Below, one piece after another: positions 34,011 through 46,480 of a stretch of 64,000 nt of DNA; the stretch's first letter is position 1, and every line of letters starts with the position of its first letter. Under the pieces are notes generated by a model. It worked only from the letters and a program-made list of their open reading frames with translations, was not told the DNA's origin and searched no databases. Source of the stretch: Delphinapterus leucas. Its lineage: Eukaryota; Chordata; Mammalia; Artiodactyla; Monodontidae. Position numbers and translations under genes: made by a program. The stretch is taken from NCBI RefSeq assembly GCF_002288925.2, contig NW_022098076.1, forward strand, positions 64,503,566 through 64,567,565, in the 5' to 3' direction.

Positions 34011-36980
34011 AATTCTTGCAACACATAATCTTAGGAAGGAAAAATGTCACAAATGAGAAGTAGTGGCTCTTGGAAAAAGATGTCCACTGAGATTCAAGAG
34101 TGAAATTTGGGCTCTATTAACCTTGACAGAATAATTAGAATGCTGTCATTTTTCAAGCAGATAGAAAAGTGAATGCTCTGTAGGACTTATAGGACACTCA
34201 GTCTCCTGAGAATTATGATTATTTCTAATTAATAAATTACTGTATATATATTCTTTAAAAATAGAAACTCTTGGTAAATATATTTGTAATTAAGATTTCT
34301 ATATTCAATCTGTGTGCTTTGTGTTGCAGCATATGCTTAGGCCGAATATTGACCTTCTTGTAACCCTTTAAATGAGTGTAGTTTGAGGTGCTGAATTCTA
34401 ACTAATAAGAGAGGCGTGTGAGCGTTTAGGGAATAGTGAAGTGCTGACATCTTTGTAATCTAACTTCTGAACCTTTTCATGAAGTTTAAATGTTAGTACA
34501 ATGTTATTGCAAAACACTAGTTTAAAGAATCATTAAAGGACTATATTTCTACACATTAGAGCTGCGTGAGCATCTGATTGATTAGTGATACTTTACTTGG
34601 CATTTATGAGAATGGAACAAGCCTCAACGAAAAGGTTTTTCAAAACACTATTTTTCCTATCCCTAATAGTATATATTTACCTGTGGGTAGGACCTAATTT
34701 TAAATTTGCTTTAATTTGTTTGATCGACATATGTAATCCTCAAAAGTTGGAGTTAAATAAGTATATTATTTTAGAAAAGATAAATAAATGGTCATTTTGT
34801 GTTTCTGGAAGTAATGGTGATTTCTGTTAATGGAGAGATTGAGAGTGCATAAAGAATGGAATAAATCAGTACTTATCTTTCTAATAACTGAATGGTTAAC
34901 ATATAATACTACATGTGCACACACATCTATGTATATGCCCACACATTCATAATCTTTTTGAGTTGGCGTGTGTTAGCCCAGGTCTCAAATGGTATTCAGC
35001 CATGTTGAACAACTAGCATGCTTGGCTTTGTCAAAAGTCCAGCATTTGGTGTGTGCAGATTTGCTGCTTTTGAAGTTTAGTTTACAATTTGTCTCTGTTG
35101 AATTTTATTGAAAACACTATTTGATGTGAGATTTGGGGAAGTGATATTCCTTTTTTGATACTTTTTCTCTTCTGAAGGAAGACCGTCTCATTATTGAATT
35201 CATTCTTCCGGTAGCAAAAGAAGTAATCGAAGCTTCTGTGTCTCCTTGATATTTTGCAGAAAATTAACCGTTCTGGTACAGCTGAGACTTATTATTTATC
35301 GTGACTGGGACTCGTAAGCTTTTGAGAAGTGAACCTGTATAGCCAAGGTTTGCACATGCATGTATGATTAACGGGGTGAATGTGATCAAAACATGTAAAA
35401 AGCTGAGGAAGTTGCTGCATTTGGTGATTCTGGCTTAGCAGGAAGTTGCTGATATAAGTGTGTGTCATGAGTGTGTAAGCTCATTGTATTTGCTTCACTC
35501 CAGTAGGCAGGCAGTGCTGGGAGGTTCTCCCAGAGTCCCTGACTCCTGTTTTGGTGCATTACTCTTTATCTTCATCATCTAAGCAACTGCTGACCAAATG
35601 CTGAAATACATGACTCCACTTGTGAGTTGCATACCTTGTGAACTAGGGCAGGGGCTGTGCTTAATGGATCTGTTATGGTTTTGCCTGATGTCTTACAGTG
35701 CTCCTCACATGGTCTATGCTCTCTTTGTATTGGTAGCTTGATCATTATGACTGTCTGGCAAATTGCACTGAGTGCTGTGCAAAGAATCATATTGTTACTA
35801 TCTGGTGAAGTAAGAGAAAGGAGTGCAGAAGTCCTGTTGGTCTCCTCACTTCTAAAGAGTTTAATTAGGCTTCATTTGGTTGCTAAATGTGCCTGTTTTT
35901 CTCATAGGTCTCCTAAGAGCTGGAAAAATGCTCCTAAAGGTCAGAATAACTTGAGTAATGTGAAGTCCCCAAATGGAACGTCAGTTGTCTAAACCATTAG
36001 AAAATGAAGCATAGTGACTTACCCTAGTTTATACCGGTGGATTCCTTTACTTCCCATTTATTCATCTCGGTGAAACATATACTTCCCTTCCTGCTTTTCC
36101 TCCTCAGTCACCTATAAAGATTAGTGAACAAGACCAGGAAATACTTCAAGTCTGCCTGCCCATGTGATTTTGCTATTTGTAAGCTCTGGAAGAGTGTGGT
36201 AAGAAGTAACTGTTGTCCCCTGTCCCCCTATGCTAATCCAAGTGACTTTCCTCAACGCTTTGGAAATAATAGAATATGTGGAGAATATTAGAACAATGTA
36301 AGAATATAACTAGAATAGAATACAATTTAACTTCTTGTCAGCGTGCGTGGTAAGTAAGCATTGTATCAAGCTGGATTCTGAATTTGAAACCAGGTTTTAT
36401 AGATTTTTGTTCTAAAATTAACTTTAAAACAAGATTCCTTGATAGCGATTTTCTCTGTCAAACTGTATTTGACTTTGGCATTACATATTTTATACAGGTT
36501 AAATAGATAAGCTTAGCTCTATATAATTATTAATAAATGGACACATTGCAAAAAAATGCCCATTATCAACTGGGCAGCCTAACAATATCAACAAAATCAC
36601 ATGGAACAAGTATTTGAACTCTTTTTCTTTACAGATAGTTTTGATTGATGAAACCGTTTTGAGTATGAAATCATTATGACTCCCACAGTGTGATGTAAGG
36701 AACGGTATTAAAAAGTAAAATTAGAATAGTGTTTTACAAGTGGCTGCCCTTTAACACATTCAGGAGATGTTTTATTTTTTAGGTTCTTGTAACAAATTTT
36801 GCTTGGCAAAAACTGTTTGCCACTTTGGGGGCTGTTTTCTTCAGTAGTTAGGCAATTGCTCTGCTTTTAAATTCCAGTGGAGTGCAGTACCCCCTAATTT
36901 TCATAATTGCAATTATGCAGAATATTACATATATGTATGTATATAGGTAAGGTTCCTAGTTAAGACTTATTACAACTTCT
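34011..36980. other. Unclassified AT-rich DNA, no gene supported
   Basis: Nearly 3 kb in which I recognise no repeat family. Two weak coding-like signals occur: an open 23-codon tail ending in TGA at about 35179-35250 behind a pyrimidine-rich AG, and a 111-residue open frame at 35657-35992. Neither resembles a family I know. Confidence 0.45.
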
Positions 36981-36995
36981 AATGATAATACATAA

Positions 36996-37113
36996 GGGCT
37001 TCCCTGGTGGTGCAGTGGTTGAGAGTCCGCCTGCCGATGCAGGGGACGTGGGTTCGTGCCCCGGTCCGGGAAGGTCCCACATGCCGCAGAAAAAACAACA
37101 ACAACACTGGATT
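36996..37113 (+). mobile_element. Short CHR-type SINE, head only with CAA-rich tail
   Basis: The tRNA-like head runs from GGGCTTCCCTGGTGGTGCAG to CCCACATGCCGCAG (about 37090), then stops where normal copies continue GGAGCGGCTGGG. An A-rich tail AAAAAACAACAACAACA and a few extra bases follow. The target-site duplication AATGATAATACATAA is perfect over 15 bp (36981-36995 and 37114-37128), so this was inserted in its short form and recently. Confidence 0.94.
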
Positions 37114-37128
37114 AATGATAATACATAA

Positions 37129-37855
37129 AGGTGAAATATAAAAAGCATGTGATGATGGTGTATTGCCTTTTGTCCAATATTTATATGTCAATATTGAAAA
37201 AAATTCATACTGTTTCCAGATACAAATTGGAGTTACATGATGGACATTAAGCACAAATTTTATCAGAGTTGATATTTAAATACTGAAAAAAAAATCTATA
37301 CACAACAAGCTTCTCTAAGCAGTGGATTTCTAGGGATTAGTGTGTTTCCCAAGAGGCTAATGCAACTGTGCCTCTGGTCACGGTCTTAATGTGCTTGAGG
37401 CACGCAGTAATTCTGCAGAAATGAATGTTCCAGAGTATCTTGTTTCTTAATTATAAAAGTTGTTGTAATTATTCCATTTTAAGTGCTAACTTAAATAAGT
37501 TTTAAAGGCTCAGTAACTCAGGTAAATTTCTTTGAAATGGGATGGGGACTGTTGGATATAGTTCTGTCACTAATAATAATAAAGAGGAACCCACAGTGTG
37601 ATCTGATATCTTAATAATAGAAGTTAACATGTTGAAGTTCTTTCAGGTCCTAAGTCATTATATTGTATGTGTCAATTGTTTGTCTTCATTCTTACCAAAT
37701 ATTAATCCCTTAGAAGTCTTTGGATTATTTAATTGTCAAAATATGCAAGGATTTTCCAGAAAGAGTTTCCTACTTTCTGCTCTTTGGCATTATTTTTGGA
37801 GTCCTATTTTCTTTGTAACCACTTTTTCTTAAAAATTCTTATTATTTTTACCATT
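37129..37855. other. Unclassified DNA
   Basis: No gene or named repeat recognised. Confidence 0.45.
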
Positions 37856-37857
37856 AT

Positions 37858-37935
37858 CAACGTGGGCATCCAGTCATTCAACAAATTTCATCAAATATTA
37901 CCATGTGCTAGGTCAGATTTGAACAGTATATGTTG
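37858..37935 (-). mobile_element. LINE-2 3' end fragment, antisense
   Basis: CAGTCATTCAACAAATTTCA TCAAATATTACCATGTGCTA GGTCAG is a diverged inverted L2 terminus. Confidence 0.5.
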
Positions 37936-38435
37936 CATAATTTTAAGTGTTAAGTTGGGCGGTTGGTTAAGTTGTCGGTCATGGTACTATGTGAAACCTC
38001 CATAATAATAGCTAAATAGAAAGGGGATTTTGGCATCACAAAAAAGGACAAATTCAATTATCTTAAGGAGTCTGAAGTCTTCTGGGTAAATGTCACCTAT
38101 GGGCTGAGTTGAGAGCAATAATTCAGTGTTGGCTAAATGAAGCCTAGGTGTGTGAAAGAGCAAAGACAGAATAGTAGGCAGGGTCAGGGCATTTGGGGCC
38201 AAGAGTTAGCAAACTTCATTCTTCACTCAATGCTGTGCTTGTGTTACACAGAATAAATCAGACTTAAGGAACCTGGAAATGAGAGTATCGGGACTTCTCA
38301 TATACACAAGCTTAGCAAGCTAAAGGACATACTGACAGCCATAACAAATAACTAAATGAGTGATGAATGAACTTTGGAGAGGAACAAAGAAAAACAGCTT
38401 GAGAAAATGTTCAATCACTTTTTATTTTACAAGTA
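37936..38435. other. Unclassified DNA
   Basis: Nothing recognised. Confidence 0.4.
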
Positions 38436-38990
38436 TTAACTGAGCGTTTTTTTTTTTTTCAACTGAGTGCTTTTTATGCACTAAGCATGGTGTTAGAAGC
38501 TGAGGAAACAGTAATGAACACAATAAATACAATCTTTGCCCACATGGGCCTCAGTCTAGCAGGAGAAACATATTTTAATACATCATTGCACAATAAACGT
38601 GTAATTCCAAGTTGTGATAAATGCTAGTTAGAAAAAGTAAAGGATGAAAGAGAGAGAGAGAGAGAGGGAATGGAGGAGTCTTATGTAAATGCAGCTAGGG
38701 TCAAACAAGCATTTTTGAGGAAGGGATATTATGCTGAGGCCTAGAAAAACATGGGAGATATCAATGGAAGAGCAAGGCGTAGAGCATTCTGGGCAGAGAG
38801 AGACGAGCATGTGTGAAGATCCTAGGTGGAACAGAGCTTGGAAGGAACCAAAAGAAACTGGGAATGAAGTAAAGCAGACAAGGGAACCAGTGCTGTCAGA
38901 TGAGTCTGGGGGAGGTGTAGGTAGAAAAGAACTCAGACGGATCAAGAAAGTGAAGATGAAGGGTAAAATCAGAACAAAGACGTGAGGAGC
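38436..38990 (-). mobile_element. LINE-2 3' region, antisense
   Basis: CTGAGTGCTTTTTATGCACT AAGCATGGTGTTAGAAGCTG, ATGGGCCTCAGTCTAGCAGG, GTTGTGATAAATGCTAGTTA and GGGCAGAGAGAGACGAGCAT GTGTGAAG follow the antisense L2 in order. A (GA)n run lies at 38650-38667. Open frames of 84 (plus) and 121 (minus) residues overlap each other here and derive from the L2. Confidence 0.78.
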
Positions 38991-41604
38991 CACCTCTTTC
39001 AGGGTCTGTAGGGAAGTGATGCAGTTCGATCAGAGCTCACGGGGCTTGTTCTTCTTTTATTACAGTTTTACAGAGGAGTTTCTTTAGTGCAGTAAGGAAG
39101 ACGGATGGGTGAAGTAGAAGTGATGAGAGTAATCTGTGCTAAGAGTGCAGGTTAGAAGAAACATGTATCAATGATTTTCCTAAGAAAATGGAAGGAATCT
39201 AGTTTGGGATGATGAGGCAAGGTTAGCAAGGCAGTCTAAACAATCTGATAAGAGGCAACAGGAATGAAGCAGAAAATACAGATTTGCAATAAAAGTATCT
39301 GGAGGACTCTAATGATGGTGCCATTGTTTTCTACCAAGAATATGTGGGAAGTACACTTCACTGAACATTCCGTAGTGAAATCATAATGCTGGACACATAG
39401 CAAACATTTAATAGTCTTCAGAATGGTTACTGTCCTTGGGACATAGTGCTAAATGTCTCCTGAACAAGGGATATTCTATCATTCTATTAAAGGGTGACAA
39501 TTAAAAAAGAGGAATATTATCTCTTTATCATAAAGATATGTAGAATTCTAAGATTTCAGTTCAGACGAATGGATATACAACTACGTGATGTCCATGGTGG
39601 TATAATTAGATGCCTTTCTCTGAATAATTTTTCTTCCTCTCCACCCCTCTTTAAAATATTAAAAGAATCGCCTACTCATCAGTTACTGCTAGAGTCAGCA
39701 AAACTCAAAATGTTACCTGTTTTTGCATCGTTATTCCAATGCTGCTTATCAATCTGCTGGTGAACTTCTGACATCTTTTTTTCAACTTTCCTTGACAAGC
39801 TTTATAAAGGTCCAACTTTCTTCACCAGTCCATGACTTTGCACCAAGCATTTTAGGGGAGAGCTTCTTCATCAGAAAATAACTTTTACTCCTGAGAAAGA
39901 AGACTGTCCGTTTCAGGCTTTCACACCCTTGGTATTTTTATGAGTTGCTCTATTTGGGAGATTTCACCCCAAGAGATAAGAAGTGAGACAAACATATCCT
40001 CCAGACAGATCCCTGATCATCTGAAGAGATGAGGGTTGGTTTTGACCACTTGCTATTTTGGATATGTCTTTCATCCTGACCCCCAGTGGAATTCATCTGT
40101 GTTCATATCTGCTAACTTTATATTAACTTATACATGGACCTAACGGTATACTCATAACTTCAAACTTAAGGAAACTATTTAATCAATCATTTTATCAAAT
40201 AATTTATTAAGACCATCCTATTAACCTCTTAGTTTTCATCAGGTGGTGAAATCTCTATCGAGTACCACAGAGAATCACCTTGATTGAAAATACATTTATT
40301 TTGGTCTGAATTAGAATTTTTAAAAACAATCTTAAGTTTCAGAATATTATGGCTTTTAACCTTCACAAAATCATGTGTCATTCCTTGTTTCTGATATTCT
40401 ACATGGTTTTGTCTAAGTTTTTGAGGAAAACAAAGCATTTAAGAACTTTTTCCATTCCAAAATTTCAGTGAAATTGGCATGTAAAATCTTAAATCTGAAA
40501 TGTGAAGTAAATGCTGCTTTTATAGAATTTTTGTTAAAAATGGTATACTTCAAGGCAAAAACTATTTGAGAAATTTAAGAGCAGAATTTAATAGCTAATT
40601 CCTTACTTCTTTTCTTCAAGTGGTATGAATAATAGCTATTGTGAAAATTTACTTAGTGATATTCATAAGTATTAAACTGTAATTAGTATGTACTCTTCCA
40701 CTGAATAGAAATTTTGGAAATCGAAACAGGAAACTTTATTACACACATTTAGGTATAAAGAACATGGTATAATTTAAGAAATTGATGAGACTAGCCATAT
40801 GCCTTAACATCAAGGTCTATGGTTTACAAAGCTAAAATCTATATTTTTTAATCTGAAGGTGAATACAATAAGAGTACCCTCCACCATTTATAAAGATCAG
40901 ATGTGTCTACAGAGAACATTACCATCTGTTTGTGAAGACTGGGAAACCTCAGATGTTGTGGCTTAAAATATGTACATTTTCTGACATTTAGGTAGAATGG
41001 TATCATTTCTTATGAGTGAACTTGATTCCTGACATTCACTTAAATGCTAATTTAATTTTGTTACTGGAATAGCAAAAGCTTCCGAATTTCATGGTAGTCA
41101 AGTTATCCTGGGATTCTGATAAGTGATCGGGAACGAATAGGGCCTCCCTCTGAAACCTGGACAGTGATGGAGACATAAGATAAATTCCCAGCAGGAACAA
41201 ATCTAGAAAGAAAACTTCTTGAGCGTAATCCACAGCAAAGCCTAAAACCCTCTTGCTTTAAGGAATTTCCTGTGGCCTTAGGGAGGATATTCATGGAACT
41301 CTTTAGGCTTAACCTCAGTAAGAGACTGTTACGCAGCCCTTGTTGTTTCTACTTTTAAGTCAGGAATTTTAAGTAGATTAGAGTGAAGAACAGTGCAGTG
41401 CAGCATAAAGTTAACATTATACTGTTAATAACATTCAGCTGAATTACTGATTTCTACCAGAAGTTGCTTTAAAAATAATCAGGGTTAACTGTAGGAATAA
41501 GGATTGTTTTCTCCTCTTTGCTTCTTAATCCAAAGAATAATTCTTTGTAATTGACAATACCTTATACAAACACAAAGGGAACATAGCCATAAAAATTTGT
41601 ATTA
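38991..41604. other. Unclassified DNA
   Basis: No gene supported. A short L2/MIR-like scrap GCTGGACACATAGCAAACAT TTAATAGTC lies near 39388-39417. The rest is not recognised. Confidence 0.45.
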
Positions 41605-42048
41605 ATGACTGATTCTATTGATGTACCATGGCTGTCTAATTCTTTATTGCAACGGGGAAGAAAAAGAAATCAAAGTGTTTCCATTGAAATTGTTGGGGTT
41701 TTTTGTCCTCTTAAGAACCAGTGGGTTAGAGAACAGTGTTGGGATGATTACCAAGAGTGGTTAAACTCGAAAGGTGCTGGTTTGCTCTTTCTTTCTCTTC
41801 TGGTGAAAGAGCCATTTGAAAAGCATACAGGCAACACTGCGTGGACTCGGAAGCAGAGAGGCTGGCAGATGGTACGGCAGGATGGAGAAACTGCTGGCAG
41901 ATGGCGTGGACTATTTGAGCAACAAAGACACTTTTGGCTACCAATGCGAAGAGTTGGAAAGAAAGAAGACAACTTCCCCAGTGTTGCCAGCTTGTATACA
42001 GAAAACGTTTTGGCAGAATGGAGACTGACAAAGATATTCAATTGTTAA
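41605..42048 (+). other. Uncertain 147-codon open frame, no known family
   Basis: An uninterrupted frame from ATG at 41605 to TAA at 42046-42048, beginning MTDSIDVPWLSNSLLQRG. It has no signal peptide, membrane segment or motif that I recognise and is rich in W, R, Q and E. It is the longest open frame in the window that does not overlap a repeat. However, two minus-strand frames (41726-42031 and 41748-42041) and another plus frame (41816-42028) are open over the same 300 bp, so local stop depletion is non-specific. I do not call it a gene. Confidence 0.15.
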
Positions 42049-42249
42049 CTGCAAGGAAAGCAAAAAGTTGTTGTTATTAAGTTTCATAAAGTGTGTTCCC
42101 TCTGGTGTGATTTGCACATACTTTCATATGGAAGAGCCCTCTAGAGATCAGCTAGACCAACTATGCTCAATGAATATTGGGACACACTCGTTCTGTTTTT
42201 ATTACTTAAAAGTTATCTCTTCAGAACTTATAAAAACTGCAGTCCATGT

Positions 42250-42253
<4 letters not shown>

Positions 42254-42285
<32 letters not shown>

Positions 42286-42472
42286 TACACGGGCCTCTCT
42301 CTGTTTTGGCCTCTCCCGTTGCGGAGCACAGTCTCCGGATGCGCAGGCTCAGCGACCATGGCTCACGGGCCCAGCCGCTCCGCGGCATGTGGGATCCTCC
42401 CGGACCGGGGCACGAACCCGTGTCCCCTGCATCAGCAGGCGGACTCTCAACCACTGCGCCCCCAGGGAAGCC
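42254..42472 (-). mobile_element. CHR-type SINE with 31-T tail, antisense
   Basis: T31 at 42254-42284 is followed by GTACACGGGCCTCTCTCTGT and it ends at the inverted head CCCAGGGAAGCC. The target-site duplication is CCATGTTGC (42244-42252 and 42473-42481). The unusually long unbroken tail argues for a recent insertion or a tail expansion. The 187-residue plus frame (42068-42631) and the 111- and 81-residue frames are created by the SINE and its poly-Phe tail. Confidence 0.95.
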
Positions 42473-42488
42473 CCATGTTGCGTTTTTA

Positions 42489-43865
42489 TAAGATTTAAAA
42501 AAATCTTTACTGATGACTCCATTTCCCTGGCTTCATATTGTGTAGTAAAATTGGAGTTGTACATTATAGGGATTACGAGGGGTTCTTGTTTGTCAACTTC
42601 AAGTGCCCTTCAGCTGTGTTTAGCATGCTAAAATGATGTGTTGAAGTCAGGTTGGACTAACAAGACATATAGAGTTAGAGTTTTATCAGCAAAGGGTGTA
42701 CATAATTGTGTCACTGAATTACTTTGCGGGTTGCAGCCATTGCCACATGTATCACATTTGGTTTCTGGGGTCTCTGAAGCCACCTGTAACACATAGGCAT
42801 TTAGTTCCTAATGATTTCATTGGAGCTGCTACAATTTTTCATTTGTAGCTTTTCCACCTATTGCTACCTAATATCTCTCCCTCATATGCCTCTTGTTAGA
42901 TACTGTATTGTGTTTCCAGAATTAATGAATTCAGATGACTTTTACCTAATAACTTTCATCCCCAAGCAGCACTTTAAACTGAAATATATAAGTTGGTTAT
43001 TCTAAAATAATACTATTTTCATGTATCAACACCAGTATTAAGAAAAAAATATTTAGGAATGTTTTAAAATCAGATTTTAAAGTGAAACACATTGCTAGGA
43101 ATAGCAGAACCAATTCCAGTTATTTCTAGTAATTATTTCTCTCCAGCTCACTGAAGTTTAAACTTTCAGTATCTCAATTATTCAGAAAACTGCTGAGATT
43201 CTGGACATAATTGAAAGTGCTGCTGAACTGAGATCAAAGGAGATAAGTAAGATAGATTTTGAATGATGTCCCCCAAGATGCCTCTGAGCCAACAAAATTA
43301 CTGTCATAATGATTATTTACCTTTTGAGAAGCCCTCTGTTAGAGCTTTTACCTTACGCAGTATTCTGCCAGTCTTCGTGATCTGATTTCTCAGTCCGTGG
43401 AAGCCTAGAAGCATCTGATTGGAACTAGAGGCCACAGGAGGGAAGCATGGGGATAGAAGGCGCAGCCTTAGCTTAGCGTGAGGGAGAACCCGTAAAAACT
43501 GCTCAATTTACAAGAATGAAAGGACGCCTTCAAGATTCACGGGAACAAAAATTATTTTAATAGGCTATAATTAAATGCTTAAAAGAAATTTCTCCAAAAT
43601 ATGGCCAGTTTTTTTGGCACTTAAGGGACAGATATTAATTTTCTGGAAAATTTGCTAATTTAGAAACTTTCATTCCATACTTAAAGAGAGTTTAAATTAC
43701 GTATGATTTTTAACCTATAAGTAGTTTCCATAAATTGGAAATTGTATTTAAAATCTTTGCTTAGAGGAGCATGCCTTCATAGTCTACAAATAGTATCTCC
43801 TTCCCATGTTTCTTCCTCGTCATCCTCATTTTTGATAATGACAGTGGCAGTGGTGCTATAATGGA
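42489..43865. other. Unclassified DNA
   Basis: No gene or named repeat recognised. Confidence 0.45.
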
Positions 43866-43990
43866 AACTGCTAGGTCACACAAAGCCCGGCAGCCCTCAT
43901 TCTGCCCTAGTCTTAGGCAGGTCACATTACTTTGTCTCCCTAGACCTCTGTTTTCTCAACTATCAAATAAAGGAGTTGGCTTTTAATGTC
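43866..43990 (+). mobile_element. MIR SINE fragment, sense
   Basis: TAGTCTTAGGCAGGTCACAT TACTTTGTCTCCCTAGACCT CTGTTTTCTCAACTATCAAA matches the MIR 3' half. Confidence 0.72.
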
Positions 43991-44284
43991 CTTTCTCTTT
44001 TTATGAATCACTGAAGACTTTCCTGCCACTCCAGGGTACAACTTATAAAAAGGAGGAAGGATTGGTATTGACTATTTTGAGGCTGTGAAAAGGAAACCAA
44101 GATCCGGAAGGTATATACTAATAGATGTTTGATTATCAGGCATTTTTGGATCTTACTCCAAATTTATAAGTAGACTCCCTTGCATTTTAATGCTGGTTTC
44201 CTTCTCTGTGAAAAGAGTTGATTCAGCTGGATAAAATCTGTCAGGTTTGTACCATATCAGAGACTGGGTGATTTGTAGTTAAAT

Positions 44285-44565
44285 TCATGATTCCTATTCT
44301 TTTCCTTCTACAAAAAGAACCTCTCATTTGGATGCTCACCCAAGAACCTCTTCTTAGGATACTGTCATCTCTTCTGGTACCAGAGCCTCACCTCTACAAC
44401 ATCCTTCCCTTCCCACCCACACCCCCTTTACCACTTGCTTCCTCTACCACTGTGATAAATTTTAATTCTTTACATTCTGGCTTGACAGCAAGGTAGCCTG
44501 CCTTATTCATCACTACATCTCCGGTTTCTAGCCAGATACTTGTTGAATGAATGAATGAATGTAAA
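44285..44565 (+). mobile_element. LINE-2 3' end, sense
   Basis: A C/T-rich region leads to TTTAATTCTTTACATTCTGG, CATCACTACATCTCCGGTTT CTAGCC and the diagnostic terminus ACTTGTTGAATGAATGAATG AATG. The 69-residue frame at 44287 lies within it. Confidence 0.75.
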
Positions 44566-45439
44566 CATTTCTAGCCATAACTTGACTCCCAGTGCTTCAT
44601 TTACCACTTGAGTCCCTATCCCTCCATCACTTCCTCATGCTGGTAAAGATTCTTACACCCCCGCCCCCTTCTTCCATGGATTGAGACCATCACCACCCCT
44701 GCTTACTATATAGCAAGGCTGGCTTATTCCCCTCATTCTCATTGTCAGCCATTAGGCATTAGGAATTGGAATTTTCAATGTTTTCCCCTAGAAGCAATGT
44801 TTAAAAATGTTGTTAGCTTTGGTATTGTAATATAGATGTAGTTTGAGTTAGACAAATTTTTGGCTCCTGGCTAAGAAACTGAACCATTATTTACAGCACA
44901 ATATTGTTTCTCTGGAACTATATATTCTGGGTTCCAAATAATTGATTTGTAAGTGAACTATTGTAAAGTAACCCATTGTAAGTTGAGATGGCCCGTTGGC
45001 AGTAGGTATAGAAAGGTACATTGGGATAAGTATGGTGTTGACATAAGTGATATTTGTAGCTCAAATATTTGTAGCTCAAAGAGACCTTTGTAGCTTGTGA
45101 CAAAAGAAGAGAATATTCCCCAATCATTCTTTGACTTTTCCCACATGAACAGATTTTCACATTAAGCAAAACCTTTTCAGAACACATTTACCAAGAGAGC
45201 AAGGCAAAAAATTTTATAAAAATTGAATTTGAACAAGGGCTTCATTATTACAAACTGTGCCAATCCCTACTGTTTACAGTTCAAAAGAAATTTTAAGTGG
45301 ATTATTTTCATTTAAGCTGTCATCTGTGATTTTATTTTTCCATGGGGTGCTCCGTTCATTTTGATAATGCTTCACTGGGGAAATCTTTTGATAGCACATA
45401 GACTGCTTCCTATTCTATTTTTACACCTCTGCTTTTCAG
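44566..45439. other. Unclassified DNA
   Basis: No gene recognised. A 15-bp tandem doublet of TATTTGTAGCTCAAA occurs at about 45050-45079. Confidence 0.45.
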
Positions 45440-45655
45440 TACCTTAAAGTCACTGTCTGTTCCTGGACAGCTGTCTTATATGCCAGTAACCCTTGTGCTT
45501 CCGTCCTTGTCCATCCTTAAGGTCTGTCTCCCATTTTTGAATGCGAACTCTCAGGGGACATTGTCTCTCTTGATTACCACCATTTCCTGGTCCTTATAAC
45601 AGTGTCTGGCACATAATAGACACTCACATATGTAAGTGAGTGCTTTGGATATTGA
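45440..45655 (+). mobile_element. LINE-2 3' end fragment, sense
   Basis: GAATGCGAACTCTCAGGGGA CATTGTCTCTC, then AACAGTGTCTGGCACATAAT AGACACTCA is the L2 3' region. Confidence 0.7.
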
Positions 45656-45667
45656 TTATGTAGGTCA

Positions 45668-45856
45668 GGACTTCTCAATCCTGGCACTGTTGATGATTGA
45701 GGCCAGAGAAATCTTCTTGGTGAGGGAGCTGTCCTGTACATTGTGTGATGTTTGGCAGATGCCTGGCCTTTACCCACTAGGTGCCAGTAGAACTCTCCCA
45801 GTGTGACAATAAAAAGATGTTACCAGATATTGCCACTGATTGAGAATCACTGATGT
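45668..45856. mobile_element. hAT-Charlie fossil (MER20-like)
   Basis: ACTTCTCAATCCTGGCACTG TTGATGATT, GAGGGAGCTGTCCTGTACAT TG, GATGCCTGGCCTTTACCCAC TAGGTGCCAGTAG and TGATTGAGAATCACTGATG match the MER20 element from terminus to terminus. Confidence 0.87.
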
Positions 45857-45924
45857 AGTGGAAGGAGGGTGAGTCCCAATATGAGTATGGTAGAGTAATG
45901 AGAGTTGGGGATATGGGGAATCCA

Positions 45925-46030
45925 TTTCCACTGTTACGAGCTGTATGACCCCACGCTCTTGTTCCTTTGAACCTTGGTCGTCATGAGAATTAAATGACAC
46001 CAGATATCTTGACCAGCGTGAAGCGCTTGC
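45925..46030 (+). mobile_element. MIR SINE fragment, sense
   Basis: CTGTATGACCCCACGCTCTT followed by GTCGTCATGAGAATTAAATG ACACC and GCGTGAAGCGCTTG is a diverged MIR. Confidence 0.5.
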
Positions 46031-46339
46031 TTTCTAGGCAGATCCTGCCTGTGGCCAGAGATAGCCGCCCAATCTACCAGGTCTCCCCACCCATTCTCAT
46101 CATGGATCTTTAGTGAGGGCTTGTACCAGGTCATCATGATGTCATATATAGCACATAGGTTCCTCCAGATGTCCAGTATTTCTAGCATTTTGCTGTGTTA
46201 TTTTACTCTTAATTTTTTGACCATTACTTGTAGCCATGGGAGGAAGAGTGAACCCCAAGATACATCATGGTGGAGTGCTACAACTCAAATAGATCCAGGG
46301 AGTTCAAAGATTATTTGCACCATTTATTAACTATGGCTC

Positions 46340-46480
46340 TGATTGCTGTGTATTCTCACTGCTTATTCTCTGTGAGCTTTTGGTTACTCTGAGTTACTGT
46401 GAAGGTTAAGTGAAACTATGTAAGTAAAACACTAAGACAGATCTGGGCACATAGTTGGTGCTTAAAACATGTGAGCTCTC
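46340..46480 (+). mobile_element. MIR/L2-class fragment
   Basis: GTGAAGGTTAAGTGAAACTA TGTAAGTAAAACACTAAGAC AGATCTGGGCACATAGTTGG TGCTT resembles the 3' part of MIR. Confidence 0.6.

Noticed and set aside
35657..35992. 111-residue open frame
   Set aside because: No recognisable family. The hydrophobic stretches come from T-rich codons. An overlapping minus-strand frame is also open.
38628..38993. Overlapping 121-residue minus and 84-residue plus frames
   Set aside because: Both lie in a LINE-2 fragment beside a (GA)n run. Composition is low complexity.
42068..42631. 187-residue open frame on the plus strand, longest in the window
   Set aside because: It is built from a CHR SINE with a poly-Phe stretch from the T31 tail. 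Flanking codons have no family resemblance.
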